Source of the DNA: an uncultured Clostridia bacterium
GTDB lineage: Bacteria > Bacillota > Clostridia > TANB77 > CAG-465
Direction of reading: 5' to 3'
DNA: 42,638 nt
NCBI GenBank assembly: GCA_949106495.1
Contig: CARYZD010000012.1
Span: forward strand, 1-42,638
Below are positions 7,251 to 16,713 of this stretch, piece after piece. Below the pieces are notes generated by a model. The model searched no databases. It had not been told where the DNA came from and worked only from the letters and a program-made list of their open reading frames with translations. The translations under genes were made by a program, and so were the position numbers. Every line of letters starts with the position of its first letter. Positions within the stretch are counted from its first letter, which is position 1.

Positions 7251-8312
7251 TTATATTGTTAATACTTGTCCAACAAAAATAAGATTTTGATTTTGTATTT
7301 TATTTTTATTTACTAAATTCGCTACTGTAGTTTTATATCTATTTGCTATTTTTTCTAAAGTATCACCATACTGTACTACATATTTTATTGTATTTCTAAA
7401 TCCTAGTATTTCATTAACTTTGTTTTGAACTTCTGCAGCATTATAACCCGCACTAGAAAGTCTATTGTATCTTTCTTGTCCATTACCCCATTTTAAGTCT
7501 ATTACTTCTCTTGCTATTTCATCTATAGATTTTCTATTATTACTATTTAGTATTTCGTTTACTTTATTTTGTACATCTATAGGGTTATATCCATCTGCAG
7601 ATAATTTATCTTTTCTTTCTTGTCCATTTCCATAGTATCCATTTATTACATCTTTTGCTACTTCATCGATAGATTTTTTTACAGGATTTACTGATTCTAC
7701 ATTTGAACTTGCATTTGCATACTTTAACCATGTTTCTTTATCTCCATAGAAATAATTCATATCTACATCAGCATTATAACCTTGTATTCTTCCTTTTGAA
7801 GTATATTGCCATAGCGCATAAAACTTCCAATTTCTTACAACTGGTATTGATTGTGCTGTTCCGTTATTTGTTCCATATTGTGCTACCCATAATCCATAAT
7901 CTGCATTTACTATGTCGGTAAAATTATATGAATTAATTACAGAACTTGAAGCATAAAGTAATGGTTTTATTCCTGATAGTTCATACACTTTATCTAAAAA
8001 TCTTTTAGCATATGATGTGTTACTTAAATCTCCACTTTCCCAGTCTAAAATCAATATTGCTTCATTTAAATATCCTTTTATATTATCTACAAACCATTTA
8101 GCCTCTGCCTCTGCAGTATTTCCTAAATCTGGTCTTGCAAAATGATATACTCCTAATAGTTTTCCATCTCTTTTAGCTCTTTGATATAAAGCATCACAAT
8201 ATTTATCAACATATCCAACACCTTCTGTTGCTTTACAAATAACAAAATCCACATCATTTCCAAAACTATTTATATTATTTTGATAGCTTGATATATCTAT
8301 TCCTTTTAACAT
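7251..8312 (-). CDS. endolysin: GH25 lysozyme with two Cpl-7 repeats and a LysM domain
   Basis: A 353-aa lytic enzyme that cleaves peptidoglycan glycan strands to release phage. Residues 1-190 are a glycosyl hydrolase family 25 domain with GIDISSYQ (D6) and LILDWES (D90, E92) as catalytic-site motifs. Two repeats of the Cpl-7/CW_7 type follow at about 215-258 and 262-304 (KSIDE-[VI]A-x-x-VI, then GNGQER). A C-terminal LysM (about 310-353, YVVQYGDTLEKIANRYKTT) follows. There is no signal peptide, so export depends on the holin. The first ATG (8321) is too close to AAAGG; the ATG at 8312 is preferred. Confidence 0.95.
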   Translation of the reverse strand: MLKGIDISSYQNNINSFGNDVDFVICKATEGVGYVDKYCDALYQRAKRDGKLLGVYHFARPDLGNTAEAEAKWFVDNIKGYLNEAILILDWESGDLSNTSYAKRFLDKVYELSGIKPLLYASSSVINSYNFTDIVNADYGLWVAQYGTNNGTAQSIPVVRNWKFYALWQYTSKGRIQGYNADVDMNYFYGDKETWLKYANASSNVESVNPVKKSIDEVAKDVINGYYGNGQERKDKLSADGYNPIDVQNKVNEILNSNNRKSIDEIAREVIDLKWGNGQERYNRLSSAGYNAAEVQNKVNEILGFRNTIKYVVQYGDTLEKIANRYKTTVANLVNKNKIQNQNLIFVGQVLTI

Positions 8313-8356
8313 AAAACTCATCCTTTCTAATCGCCATTTTAAGGCAGTTTTATTAA

Positions 8357-8379
8357 AGGGGTATAGTAATTACACCCCT
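8357..8379 (-). terminator. terminator-like hairpin between holin and lysin
   Basis: On the minus strand, AGGGGT and ACCCCT (8374-8379, 8357-8362) form a 6-bp stem around the holin stop codon, followed by TTTAATAAAA. With a weak T tract it may only attenuate. Confidence 0.4.
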
Positions 8380-8576
8380 GTATTTTTCTTGTTATATTCA
8401 TCACTTGATAGTTTTAAGATTACTCCTAAAAATGTATCTATCGCTGTTATAGTTCCAACTATTTGCTCTCCATATGGAAATCCCCATATTCCTGCTAATG
8501 CAAAATATAATGTAGCTATAGCTGGTAAAACTATTTGTGCTATATATTTTAATATATCGTATACTTTATTACTCAT
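8370..8576 (-). CDS. phage holin (Dp-1-like)
   Basis: A 68-aa small membrane protein. AGGAGG precedes the ATG at 8576; the longer frame upstream is not needed. The sequence has a hydrophobic segment (IAQIVLPAIATLYFALAGIWG) and a second weaker one (IVGTITAIDTFLGVILKLS) around the motif WGFPYGEQIVG, which I recognise from Dp-1-type holins. It ends in a charged tail. It should form membrane lesions that time lysis and let the GH25 endolysin reach the wall. The endolysin gene follows directly. Confidence 0.88.
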   Translation of the reverse strand: MSNKVYDILKYIAQIVLPAIATLYFALAGIWGFPYGEQIVGTITAIDTFLGVILKLSSDEYNKKNTGV

Positions 8577-8577
8577 T

Positions 8578-8913
8578 TTAAATTCCTCCTTTATATACTT
8601 TGTTCCATAAATCATGGACATAGCTATTAGATTTTAAATCTTTTGTATAATGTTCATATATTTCATGTGCAAGTACCTCTTCGTATTCGCTCTTTTCTAC
8701 ACCTCTTAGTTTCTCTTCTAAATGGTTAATTAAGAATATTCTGCACTGCATAATGTCCATTTTATTTATTTTATCATTTAAAGGAGCTTGAATTTTATCA
8801 AGCCCCTTGTCTATTGATTTTTTTATTACACCACATATGGTACTTAATGCACCAATAAATCCAGCTAGTGCAATAATAAATACTACTATTTGATTTATTG
8901 TTATATTACTCAT
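8578..8913 (-). CDS. membrane-anchored phage protein preceding the holin
   Basis: A 111-aa protein with an N-terminal membrane helix (about residues 8-28), then a charged helical region (KKSIDKGLDKIQAPLNDKINKMD) and the conserved-looking tail ending SYVHDLWNKVYKGG. Proteins of this build sit between tail fibre and holin genes in many Firmicutes phages. They may assist lysis or holin function, but the role is not established. Its ATG lies inside the end of the tail fibre gene (8-nt overlap), and its stop abuts the holin start region, so translation is likely coupled. Confidence 0.75.
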   Translation of the reverse strand: MSNITINQIVVFIIALAGFIGALSTICGVIKKSIDKGLDKIQAPLNDKINKMDIMQCRIFLINHLEEKLRGVEKSEYEEVLAHEIYEHYTKDLKSNSYVHDLWNKVYKGGI

Positions 8914-11900
8914 CTTCTAACACCTCACTTTCTGAAGTGTTTATATCTGATATTATTTCTTGATCATAGTTTATATTCTCTTCAATGACGTTTTCTTCTG
9001 TAACTTCACTTAATGCTTGTACATCACTTCCTGGTATTCTTACTCCATATAATGTTACTTTTGTGCCTACACCTGTTCCTGCATTCCAATGCTTAATTTT
9101 TATTTCATTAATTTCACTAGCTTGAATTAAATTAAAGTTTTCTCTTGATTGAGTTGTGTTTGCAAAAACCGAATCAGTATTAATGTTAAAATCACTTCTA
9201 ACTTTATAAATATTATTTGTTAACTTGTCTATGCGAACAATATATCTGCCATATTTTCCTACGTTCAAACCAGCACCCACGCCTATATTATTAAAATTAT
9301 TTACAGTAGTTATTAACTCTCCTGGATTTGTTTCTCCAGTTGATGGCGTAGCTTCAAAATAAATAATTGCTTTTTCTAGTTTTAAATTTTCAAATTTAAA
9401 TTCTTGTTGTTCTGTAGTAGATGTAATTTCTTTAATCAGCTCATAATTTCCATTTAAAGCAATTTGATTTTTTAAATCTATTATTTCTGTGTCTTTTTCT
9501 TCTAGTATTCTATAAAGCGACTTGTTATATTCAAACGAAAATGTACCATTCTCTATAGAAATAATATTTAAATCATTCATTAGTTCTATTGAATTTAACG
9601 TATTTTGTGTTCCTTCTGGTAAATCTTCTTCATATTCTTCATTTGTAATATATAGAATTTGAACAGGAGTGCCTGCTTCATATTGTTGAGCAAGAAAAAT
9701 TTTCCACTCTTCAAGAGTCATGTTGTTATCGTTATGACACCTTACAAAATCCTTTCCTAATCCAAAGCTATTTCTTGCAGAACCACCACTATCAGACTTA
9801 TAATGAGTACATAGCTTTTTGGAACTTGCACTTATTGTATCTATTTTTATATTATATAATCCAAATTTATTATCTGCTTCTTCATATATCCAATTTTCTT
9901 GCCCTGTTAAAGTAAGAATTTTTAAACGTCTCTTTAACTTATTACTTCCTATATAATTTTTATAACCATTAAAATTACCTATAAATTGTCCTTCTGATAA
10001 AGTTATTTGTTCTTTCTGACCTTTATATTGTTCGTACGGCATATCCTTATCTTCAATTCTTGTTATCATTGGATATTTTATTTCATTGTATGTTTGACCT
10101 GTAACTGCTTGCGCTGCCCTTACACCAGTTATTGGTGTATCTTCTTTTAAAGTTTTTGATTCGTTTTCTGCAATTAAAGTGTTTGGACCGCTAAAAATTC
10201 TAACATCTTTACAATAATATGTTCCCGCTTTTAAAACGAATATTGGAATATATCTGTCAAAACCACCTAAGAGCCAAACGTTGATTGCTGGATTTGTAGC
10301 AGTTCCAATATAGCTATAAGTACCATTGCTATTTACTATTACATTAACGCCATAACTTGAACCACCTTTTGCATTTGACATATCGAGAAAGTTCTTTTGA
10401 TTATTTTGTATATCTACATTTTTAACTATATTTTTAAATTCGCTTGGATAATCTAAACTTGGCATAATGCCATATGGTTCGTACGACTTCTCCTCTGTGC
10501 CTGCATATATCATCAATTCAAATTCTTTTTCTATAGTGTTATTTGGATTGATTTGTATGTCTAACTGCTTTAAAGTCGTTTCTTTGTCTATAGTAAATTG
10601 AGCTGTATACTTTGCTAAAGGAATTTTATTATTATCTACATCATATAATAAATATGCTCCGACAGAAGTTAAATCCACGTTTGTATGGAAAGTATATGTT
10701 CCTGGCTCTAAAGTTTCATTTAAATTTGTAAGCCAGCAATTCGAAATTTTATCAGTTGTAGTCCCTGAAAGTTTTATTTTACCATTTTCTAATTTTGATT
10801 TTGTTATTCCATTAGCATTTCCTAGTACTAGTTTTGCAGTATCTAGTCTATTGTAGCCAGTTCTTGTTTTCTGTGTGATTTCATTACCTTTTATTACTAA
10901 ATTATCTATAGTTTTATTTTCTGCATAAATCTGTGCTGTTTGTTTATTTTCTAAAATTCCTTTTAAAGCTTTAGAATATTTTTGGTCTGATATTTTTCTT
11001 TCTTTTAAAGTATTTTCTTCTATGACTTTCTTTATATTTCTGTTTGATTTAAAAGATATTTTACAGTCTTTACAATAAATATTGTTTATTCCTTTATATG
11101 TTTTTAAAGAATTGATTTTAAATTTATTTTCTATAGATAAGTCTTCTTTATATTCTTCATTAGTAATATATAATATTTGAGCAGGTTTTCCTTCTTCATA
11201 TTTAGTTTTCAAAAATGCTTTAAGTAATTCTATTGTACTTAAATTGTATTTCTTATCTATTCTTATATATAAATTACCTTGATTTCCCCCAACAATCACA
11301 AGCCTATTTGGAGAAATATCGTTAAAATAATTCGATTTAACATTATTAATACATCTTTCATTTATAATCAGCCTATACTCATTATAATTTTCTCCATCAG
11401 GTAATTTTATAAAATTTTCTGTTCCATTAAAAGTAAGAATTTTTAAATGCCCTTTTACCTTATTTTCTTCGATATAATTTTTGTAGCCCTGAAAGTTTCC
11501 TAAGAATTGATTGTCAGATAATGTTAACTCTGTTTCATAACCATTATATGAACTATATTCTTTTAACTCCTTTCCTTCTGTTACTTGAATTTCATCATAT
11601 ATAATGGTTCCTGATTTACTTTTTCCAGTATAATTACAGTATAAGTAGAATTGTAATCTACCATTTTCATCCGTAGAAACATTTATAGTCAGTCTTTTAT
11701 TTGTCTCTGTTGTAAGAAATCCTGCTGTATTATAGTTTTTTCCATCCCAAATACCTCGCGGAGTTTCAGTCAGTTCTCCTGTTGTTGAAGCTATTATACA
11801 ACTTATATTATAGAACGTGTTAGGTTTTAATTTTTCTATTCTGACCCTTTCGCGAGACCAAATACTTATTGCTTTTATTTCTACACTATTATTATTTATT

Positions 11901-13705
11901 TTTCTTAAAAGATTAGCGTTGTTTTCACCATAAAAATTAATATTATTAGAATTAGCATTAAATATATTTCCTTGATTATTTGATATGTCTACATTTTTAA
12001 CTATATTTTCAAAATCACTTGAATAATCTAAACTTGGCATAATGCCATATGGTTCATATTCTGGTAAAGTATCTTCAGTATATTCTCCTTCTAAAACCAT
12101 TATTTTAAAAGTTTCATTATTAAAAGTTGCTCCGTTGAAAATGCTTAGATATAGATTTGCAATGTATTGTTCTTCAGTTAATTCTCTTGTTGTTAAATTC
12201 TTTTTGTAAGCACTAAAAACTCTAGCGACTCCGTTATACATATTAGTAGCAAACCTGTCCTGATTTGTATTTCCAATTATTGCTAAAGTATATTTACTTA
12301 CTCCAAATTTTCTTTTTTCATTTGTAGATGTATCTCCCCATCTACCGAAGGCATATATGTCAGTATTTTTTGTTGCAGTGCCATTAAGTGTTACCTCGTT
12401 ACCATTAAAAGAATATTCAACACCATCCTGAGTGCCACTTTTTTGTATATTATCTAAATAAAGTTTATTAATTCCATTTCTTTTCTCTTGCGTTATCTCT
12501 GGCAAATTCCCTTCTGCAGAAAATTCTTTCATATACCCGTCTTCATCTAATTCAACTTGTCCAGAACCATCAATTACTATCTCATCTGTTTCTATTGCTC
12601 TGGCATACTTTTTATCGCTTTCATTACGCTCGTTTTCAAGACTTTTTTCAACTTCTGTTTTAGCTTCTAAAGTTTCATTTTTAGCTTGTACAGTGTTATC
12701 ATAGATACCTTGTGTATCAGTTCTAATCTGTTCTGTAGCAGTCTTGGTTTGTTCTACAGATGTCTTAATTTTTGAAACTTCATTTTTTGCTGTTTCTACA
12801 GCTTGTTTGTCTGCAGTTGTTTGATTAGCCATATTAGTAGCTATATCTGCTTGTTTTTTACTTTCAGCTGCTTGATTAGTTGCTTCTGTTACTGCTCCAT
12901 TAACTTCTTCAACAGAATTGTCTACACTTTCTTTTTGCTCGTCTATGTGAGTTTTTGAAGTGTTTATATCTGTTTGAATACTAATTACATTAGTTAATAT
13001 TTCTGATGCATTTTCAGCACTTTTTTGTGCGTTCTGCTCACTAGTCTTTGCATTGGTTTCACTTGCTTTTGCATTACTCTCTGATACACTTACTCTTTTT
13101 TCTATTTGTTCTATATCCGTTTTATTTTGTGTTACTTCTTTTGCTACTGTATCTATTTCCTTTTTCTTTTCATCATAATTGTTATTAAAGTCATCGGCTT
13201 TAGATTTAGCATTATTATTGTATTCTTCTAATTTTAAAACTGTATTGTCGTTATATTCCTTTGTTTTTTCATCTGCATTATTATTATATTCTTCAAGACT
13301 TTCGTTATAGAACTCTCTCATCTCTTGTAAGTATTGCTCGACAAGACTTGGTGTTATTTCTTCTGTATATGTTGCCTCTTTATCATATGCTCCTTCTATA
13401 ACTTTTAAATCCTCAAAATTACTACAATATCTATCAATTAATGTACCATCTTTAGAATTAGGAGAAAATATACCAACATATAATTTACCTGGTTTCTCTA
13501 ACACTTCGTGTGGAATTGTTACTATATTATTTGGACTCACTGGACTTATCTTCTTAACATTATCATTCTTAAAGTATAATATTAATTGTCTTCCATCATA
13601 TGTGCTATCATATTCAACTTCTAAAAAGTATGTATTGACATTTCCAGACAATAATACTTCTTTTTTTTCTATTAGACAAAGTCTATTCTTTATTATCAGT
13701 TTCAT
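8906..13705 (-). CDS. large tail fibre / baseplate upper protein with duplicated binding modules
   Basis: The largest protein here (1599 aa), probably the receptor-binding fibre. Residues 1-125 form a beta-rich BppU-like N-terminal domain expected to dock on the baseplate. About 125-370 is a heptad-rich coiled coil with many Asn/Lys/Glu repeats. Two homologous units follow: about 405-905 and 950-1395. Each contains the motifs YEPYGIMPSLDY, NIVKNVDI, an F-x-GNF-x-GYKNYI block and QILYITNEEY. A distinct C-terminal beta domain follows, then an acidic tail (about 1410-1599). AAGGAG precedes the ATG. The target surface molecule is unknown. Confidence 0.85.
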   Translation of the reverse strand: MKLIIKNRLCLIEKKEVLLSGNVNTYFLEVEYDSTYDGRQLILYFKNDNVKKISPVSPNNIVTIPHEVLEKPGKLYVGIFSPNSKDGTLIDRYCSNFEDLKVIEGAYDKEATYTEEITPSLVEQYLQEMREFYNESLEEYNNNADEKTKEYNDNTVLKLEEYNNNAKSKADDFNNNYDEKKKEIDTVAKEVTQNKTDIEQIEKRVSVSESNAKASETNAKTSEQNAQKSAENASEILTNVISIQTDINTSKTHIDEQKESVDNSVEEVNGAVTEATNQAAESKKQADIATNMANQTTADKQAVETAKNEVSKIKTSVEQTKTATEQIRTDTQGIYDNTVQAKNETLEAKTEVEKSLENERNESDKKYARAIETDEIVIDGSGQVELDEDGYMKEFSAEGNLPEITQEKRNGINKLYLDNIQKSGTQDGVEYSFNGNEVTLNGTATKNTDIYAFGRWGDTSTNEKRKFGVSKYTLAIIGNTNQDRFATNMYNGVARVFSAYKKNLTTRELTEEQYIANLYLSIFNGATFNNETFKIMVLEGEYTEDTLPEYEPYGIMPSLDYSSDFENIVKNVDISNNQGNIFNANSNNINFYGENNANLLRKINNNSVEIKAISIWSRERVRIEKLKPNTFYNISCIIASTTGELTETPRGIWDGKNYNTAGFLTTETNKRLTINVSTDENGRLQFYLYCNYTGKSKSGTIIYDEIQVTEGKELKEYSSYNGYETELTLSDNQFLGNFQGYKNYIEENKVKGHLKILTFNGTENFIKLPDGENYNEYRLIINERCINNVKSNYFNDISPNRLVIVGGNQGNLYIRIDKKYNLSTIELLKAFLKTKYEEGKPAQILYITNEEYKEDLSIENKFKINSLKTYKGINNIYCKDCKISFKSNRNIKKVIEENTLKERKISDQKYSKALKGILENKQTAQIYAENKTIDNLVIKGNEITQKTRTGYNRLDTAKLVLGNANGITKSKLENGKIKLSGTTTDKISNCWLTNLNETLEPGTYTFHTNVDLTSVGAYLLYDVDNNKIPLAKYTAQFTIDKETTLKQLDIQINPNNTIEKEFELMIYAGTEEKSYEPYGIMPSLDYPSEFKNIVKNVDIQNNQKNFLDMSNAKGGSSYGVNVIVNSNGTYSYIGTATNPAINVWLLGGFDRYIPIFVLKAGTYYCKDVRIFSGPNTLIAENESKTLKEDTPITGVRAAQAVTGQTYNEIKYPMITRIEDKDMPYEQYKGQKEQITLSEGQFIGNFNGYKNYIGSNKLKRRLKILTLTGQENWIYEEADNKFGLYNIKIDTISASSKKLCTHYKSDSGGSARNSFGLGKDFVRCHNDNNMTLEEWKIFLAQQYEAGTPVQILYITNEEYEEDLPEGTQNTLNSIELMNDLNIISIENGTFSFEYNKSLYRILEEKDTEIIDLKNQIALNGNYELIKEITSTTEQQEFKFENLKLEKAIIYFEATPSTGETNPGELITTVNNFNNIGVGAGLNVGKYGRYIVRIDKLTNNIYKVRSDFNINTDSVFANTTQSRENFNLIQASEINEIKIKHWNAGTGVGTKVTLYGVRIPGSDVQALSEVTEENVIEENINYDQEIISDINTSESEVLEDE

Positions 13706-13717
13706 AATATTCTCCTT

Positions 13718-14167
13718 TTACATTATACTACCTATATCTGCGCTTATTTTAAACCATGGTTTATAAGTGCCTTCAAAATTTCCCTCTGTACTTCTCATGT
13801 AAATTGCCCATTCTTTTGTATCAATAAAAAATTGTATCCATGGCTCATAAGCTCCTGAATCATCATGTATGCTAAATAAGAAACACATATTTCCATCTAA
13901 CTGAGTAGATGATGGATCTACTTCATCAGGACAATTCTGACACGAAGGAGATACCTTATACAATCCATAACTATATAATCCATCACAATCAGTGATTATA
14001 GTATTTCTATTTACACCAAATAAATTTTTTATTTCTTGTTGCATAAGATTTAAGTTGTATGCAGAAATAGGTGTCTTGCCTTCATATACTGGCATTATTA
14101 CTGGATAACGCTTACCATCTATTTCTACATATGCATCTGATTTTTTTTTTCCATTTTCAAAAGTCAT
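13718..14167 (-). CDS. tail-associated structural protein (pyocin-knob-like)
   Basis: A 149-aa protein between two tail genes. The N-terminal part (AYVEIDGKRYPVIMPVYEGKTPISAYNLNLMQQEI) looks like a phage structural linker. The C-terminal part has the W-x-x-F pattern (EPWIQFFIDTKEWAIYMRST and YKPWFKIS) seen in knob domains of tail fibres. A role in baseplate or receptor binding is inferred from this and from position. It includes a Cys pair (C-x-x-C near residues 76-79). The gap to the fibre gene is 12 nt. Confidence 0.65.
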   Translation of the reverse strand: MTFENGKKKSDAYVEIDGKRYPVIMPVYEGKTPISAYNLNLMQQEIKNLFGVNRNTIITDCDGLYSYGLYKVSPSCQNCPDEVDPSSTQLDGNMCFLFSIHDDSGAYEPWIQFFIDTKEWAIYMRSTEGNFEGTYKPWFKISADIGSIM

Positions 14168-14170
14168 AAT

Positions 14171-15163
14171 CTAGCTCCTTTCGTATTTTAGTTTTACCTT
14201 ACTCTTACCATATTTACTTACGGGATATACTATATAATAATATCCTCGCTCAACTGGATAGCGTAAATTGTCTACTATATCACTTTGTACAACTGCATAT
14301 TTAAATACAACATATTCGTATTGACTAGCTAGAGGATATAAATTACTAAAAGGAAATAATTCATTTGATGGTAAAAGTTTTTCAATTGACAAATAATTAT
14401 CTATTTCATTAAATTCTATTGTATTTTTATTTATTGAATATCCTATTTTGTTTATATCAAACTCTTTTTCAATTTTGTAATATTCATTTGTTGATAAACC
14501 TATAGATTTTAATATTCCATATCCATTACTATGTTCATCTGCAACAAATTCATTAGCTTTTCCTTCTAGCCCTTTTACAGATAAATGTAAAGGAAATTTT
14601 ACTGCTTTTAAATCGCTTTTGAATATTCCATCTGTTTCAAAAATATCTTTTCTACTCATTGTCAATTTTTGGTCTTTCATCAGGAATAAATTATAATTTG
14701 ATGTATCAATAACGGAGCACACTGGTATCATATCTGGTAAATCTGGTCTCCAATAAGTATTAAATGCAATTGCAGTAATTTTTCTATCATCAAAATCTCT
14801 TAATTTTTTAGTTTTATTATCAGAATAATCTAATACACTTATTTCCTTGTTACTATTATAAAAATATTCAACTATTATTTTATTACTAGATGCTATTTGT
14901 TTTGGTTCAAAAGAATCAAAAAGTAATGCAATATCAAAATCTTTATTTTGCAAAACGCTTTTTTCATCAAAAGAAATTGGATTATCCAGTTTTAATAGTA
15001 TATATTTAAGTGATTTTGTATACTTAAGTCCATATAAAGATTCATAATTTGTTAATAGTTGTGAATCTATGAATTTCTTTATATATGAGTCTAATATCAA
15101 ATTGTGAAATACATATTGTTTTTCTCCAATTTTCAATTTTACCTCTTCATTCTTTATTTTCAT
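14171..15163 (-). CDS. phage tail/baseplate protein of unknown function
   Basis: A 330-aa protein that I do not recognise by motif. Composition and predicted beta-rich alternation fit a structural protein. Its place between the hub-like protein and the knob-like protein makes a baseplate component likely. Its start codon overlaps the stop of the upstream gene (TAATG), so translation is probably coupled. No transmembrane segment or catalytic motif is visible. Confidence 0.65.
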   Translation of the reverse strand: MKIKNEEVKLKIGEKQYVFHNLILDSYIKKFIDSQLLTNYESLYGLKYTKSLKYILLKLDNPISFDEKSVLQNKDFDIALLFDSFEPKQIASSNKIIVEYFYNSNKEISVLDYSDNKTKKLRDFDDRKITAIAFNTYWRPDLPDMIPVCSVIDTSNYNLFLMKDQKLTMSRKDIFETDGIFKSDLKAVKFPLHLSVKGLEGKANEFVADEHSNGYGILKSIGLSTNEYYKIEKEFDINKIGYSINKNTIEFNEIDNYLSIEKLLPSNELFPFSNLYPLASQYEYVVFKYAVVQSDIVDNLRYPVERGYYYIVYPVSKYGKSKVKLKYERS

Positions 15164-16713
15164 TATTCTACCACCTCAATTTCATGAATTTCTTTGATAG
15201 TTTCTTCTATGTATTCGCTTAATATTAGTGTAGATGTAGTATCTTCTACTGTTTGTTGTTCTATTGGCCTAAAAATATCAATATAACTACTAACTATATC
15301 AGCATTTTGCACTGTAACATCCCATTCTTTATCATCTTCATTGTTACAAGTATATTTAATACTACTAACAGCAAAATTTCCTTGAATATAAAAATTGGGC
15401 ATATCTATTTTTATAATATCCCCAATTTCTAGTTGACAATCTTCATCAAATTTTAAATTAACAGTATTTATTGTATTTGTATTTTCAATAATCAATGATT
15501 TAGCATATTCTGTAATTTCATCTATTGTCGCCCATTTTTCCACATAATCAACAGTCTTCTCTATTTGTCCTGTTAATGATACAACACCTTTTAATTTTTG
15601 GATTTCTTTGTTATCCATAAACCTCATTGCTGTATATCTAAGAGCTGTGTTACTTTGAATTTCAATAATAGTAGAATCATCATCTATATTATACTTAAAA
15701 CCTGTTATAAGATTACTAAAGAAACTATCCTTTTGTAATACAATCTCGCCTTCATCTCCATCATTATCTTGAAATGTTATATCATCTGAGATTTTATAAG
15801 CATTATCTATAGGATCAATTCCAATAAAATATGTTTTTATCGTACCATCTGACTTTTGAATTGTAACTTTAAAATTGCAATTCATATACCAAGAATAAAT
15901 ATTTTCTGATTGAATATATTGGTTAAGGCGCTCTTCATCTACAACTATTGGATAATTTAGGGTTATAATATCCCCTTTCTTTATTTTTTTAGGTAGGTTT
16001 AATAGTATTCCTTCTCCTTGATTGTCAAGAATACTATTATAATAGGCATCTCTTTCGCTATAAAATAATCTTATATTCTTTATATTAATTACATTTGCAT
16101 AGTCAGAAGCTTCTAATGATGGTTGTATATAAAACATTCCATTTTTATAACCTTTTTCATTCAGAACTAACTTATTTTCTTGGCTAAATAAGTAATCTAA
16201 AGAATTGACAAAAATATTTTTATTACTATCTATAAACCATAATATATTGCGTTTATGACCTATATCATTCATACAATAATCTATTGTCTGTAATACATGA
16301 TTTAATGTTATTTGACCATCTTCTATATTTAATTCGGAAAGATTATAACCATCATCAATTAAAGGCTGTAATATTCTATTTACAGCCTCCTTAACTTTAT
16401 AAGTTCCTATCAATGTAACACACCTAACTTGTGCCATTTTTAATGGTGATAATAAATTTAATGTTAATATTCTTTCCTCATCTGGTAATTTCATATCTGA
16501 AAAATCTGGACTATCAAAATATCCAGTAAATATAATTTTATTTTCTTTGTCATCTATTAATTTTATTTCTTGATATTTATATGGTAAATCTTCTAATTTG
16601 TAACCTGTAAAATCTATTGAAATAGAACTAAAATCAACGTTACTAACAGAATTTGATATATTATATGGATAAATAACTTTAAATTTTTTATCACCATACT
16701 CCAATTTTATCAT
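15163..16713 (-). CDS. tail hub / Tal-like baseplate protein
   Basis: A 516-aa protein following the tape measure gene, the usual place of distal tail and tail-associated (gp27-like hub) proteins in siphophages. The N-terminal 100 residues form a beta-domain (ENKIIFTGYFDSPDF, then ILTLNLLSPLKMAQVR), reminiscent of hub proteins that build the tail tip ring. No peptidase or lysin domain is visible. It overlaps the tape measure stop (TAATG type coupling). I do not see a separate Dit-type gene, so this protein may combine the roles. The assignment is by position and fold impression. Confidence 0.65.
   Translation of the reverse strand: MIKLEYGDKKFKVIYPYNISNSVSNVDFSSISIDFTGYKLEDLPYKYQEIKLIDDKENKIIFTGYFDSPDFSDMKLPDEERILTLNLLSPLKMAQVRCVTLIGTYKVKEAVNRILQPLIDDGYNLSELNIEDGQITLNHVLQTIDYCMNDIGHKRNILWFIDSNKNIFVNSLDYLFSQENKLVLNEKGYKNGMFYIQPSLEASDYANVINIKNIRLFYSERDAYYNSILDNQGEGILLNLPKKIKKGDIITLNYPIVVDEERLNQYIQSENIYSWYMNCNFKVTIQKSDGTIKTYFIGIDPIDNAYKISDDITFQDNDGDEGEIVLQKDSFFSNLITGFKYNIDDDSTIIEIQSNTALRYTAMRFMDNKEIQKLKGVVSLTGQIEKTVDYVEKWATIDEITEYAKSLIIENTNTINTVNLKFDEDCQLEIGDIIKIDMPNFYIQGNFAVSSIKYTCNNEDDKEWDVTVQNADIVSSYIDIFRPIEQQTVEDTTSTLILSEYIEETIKEIHEIEVVE

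Noticed and set aside
7023..7262. 79-aa plus-strand ORF opposite the second RHH gene.
   Set aside because: It is antisense to a well-supported gene, with no ribosome binding site and low-complexity aromatic composition.
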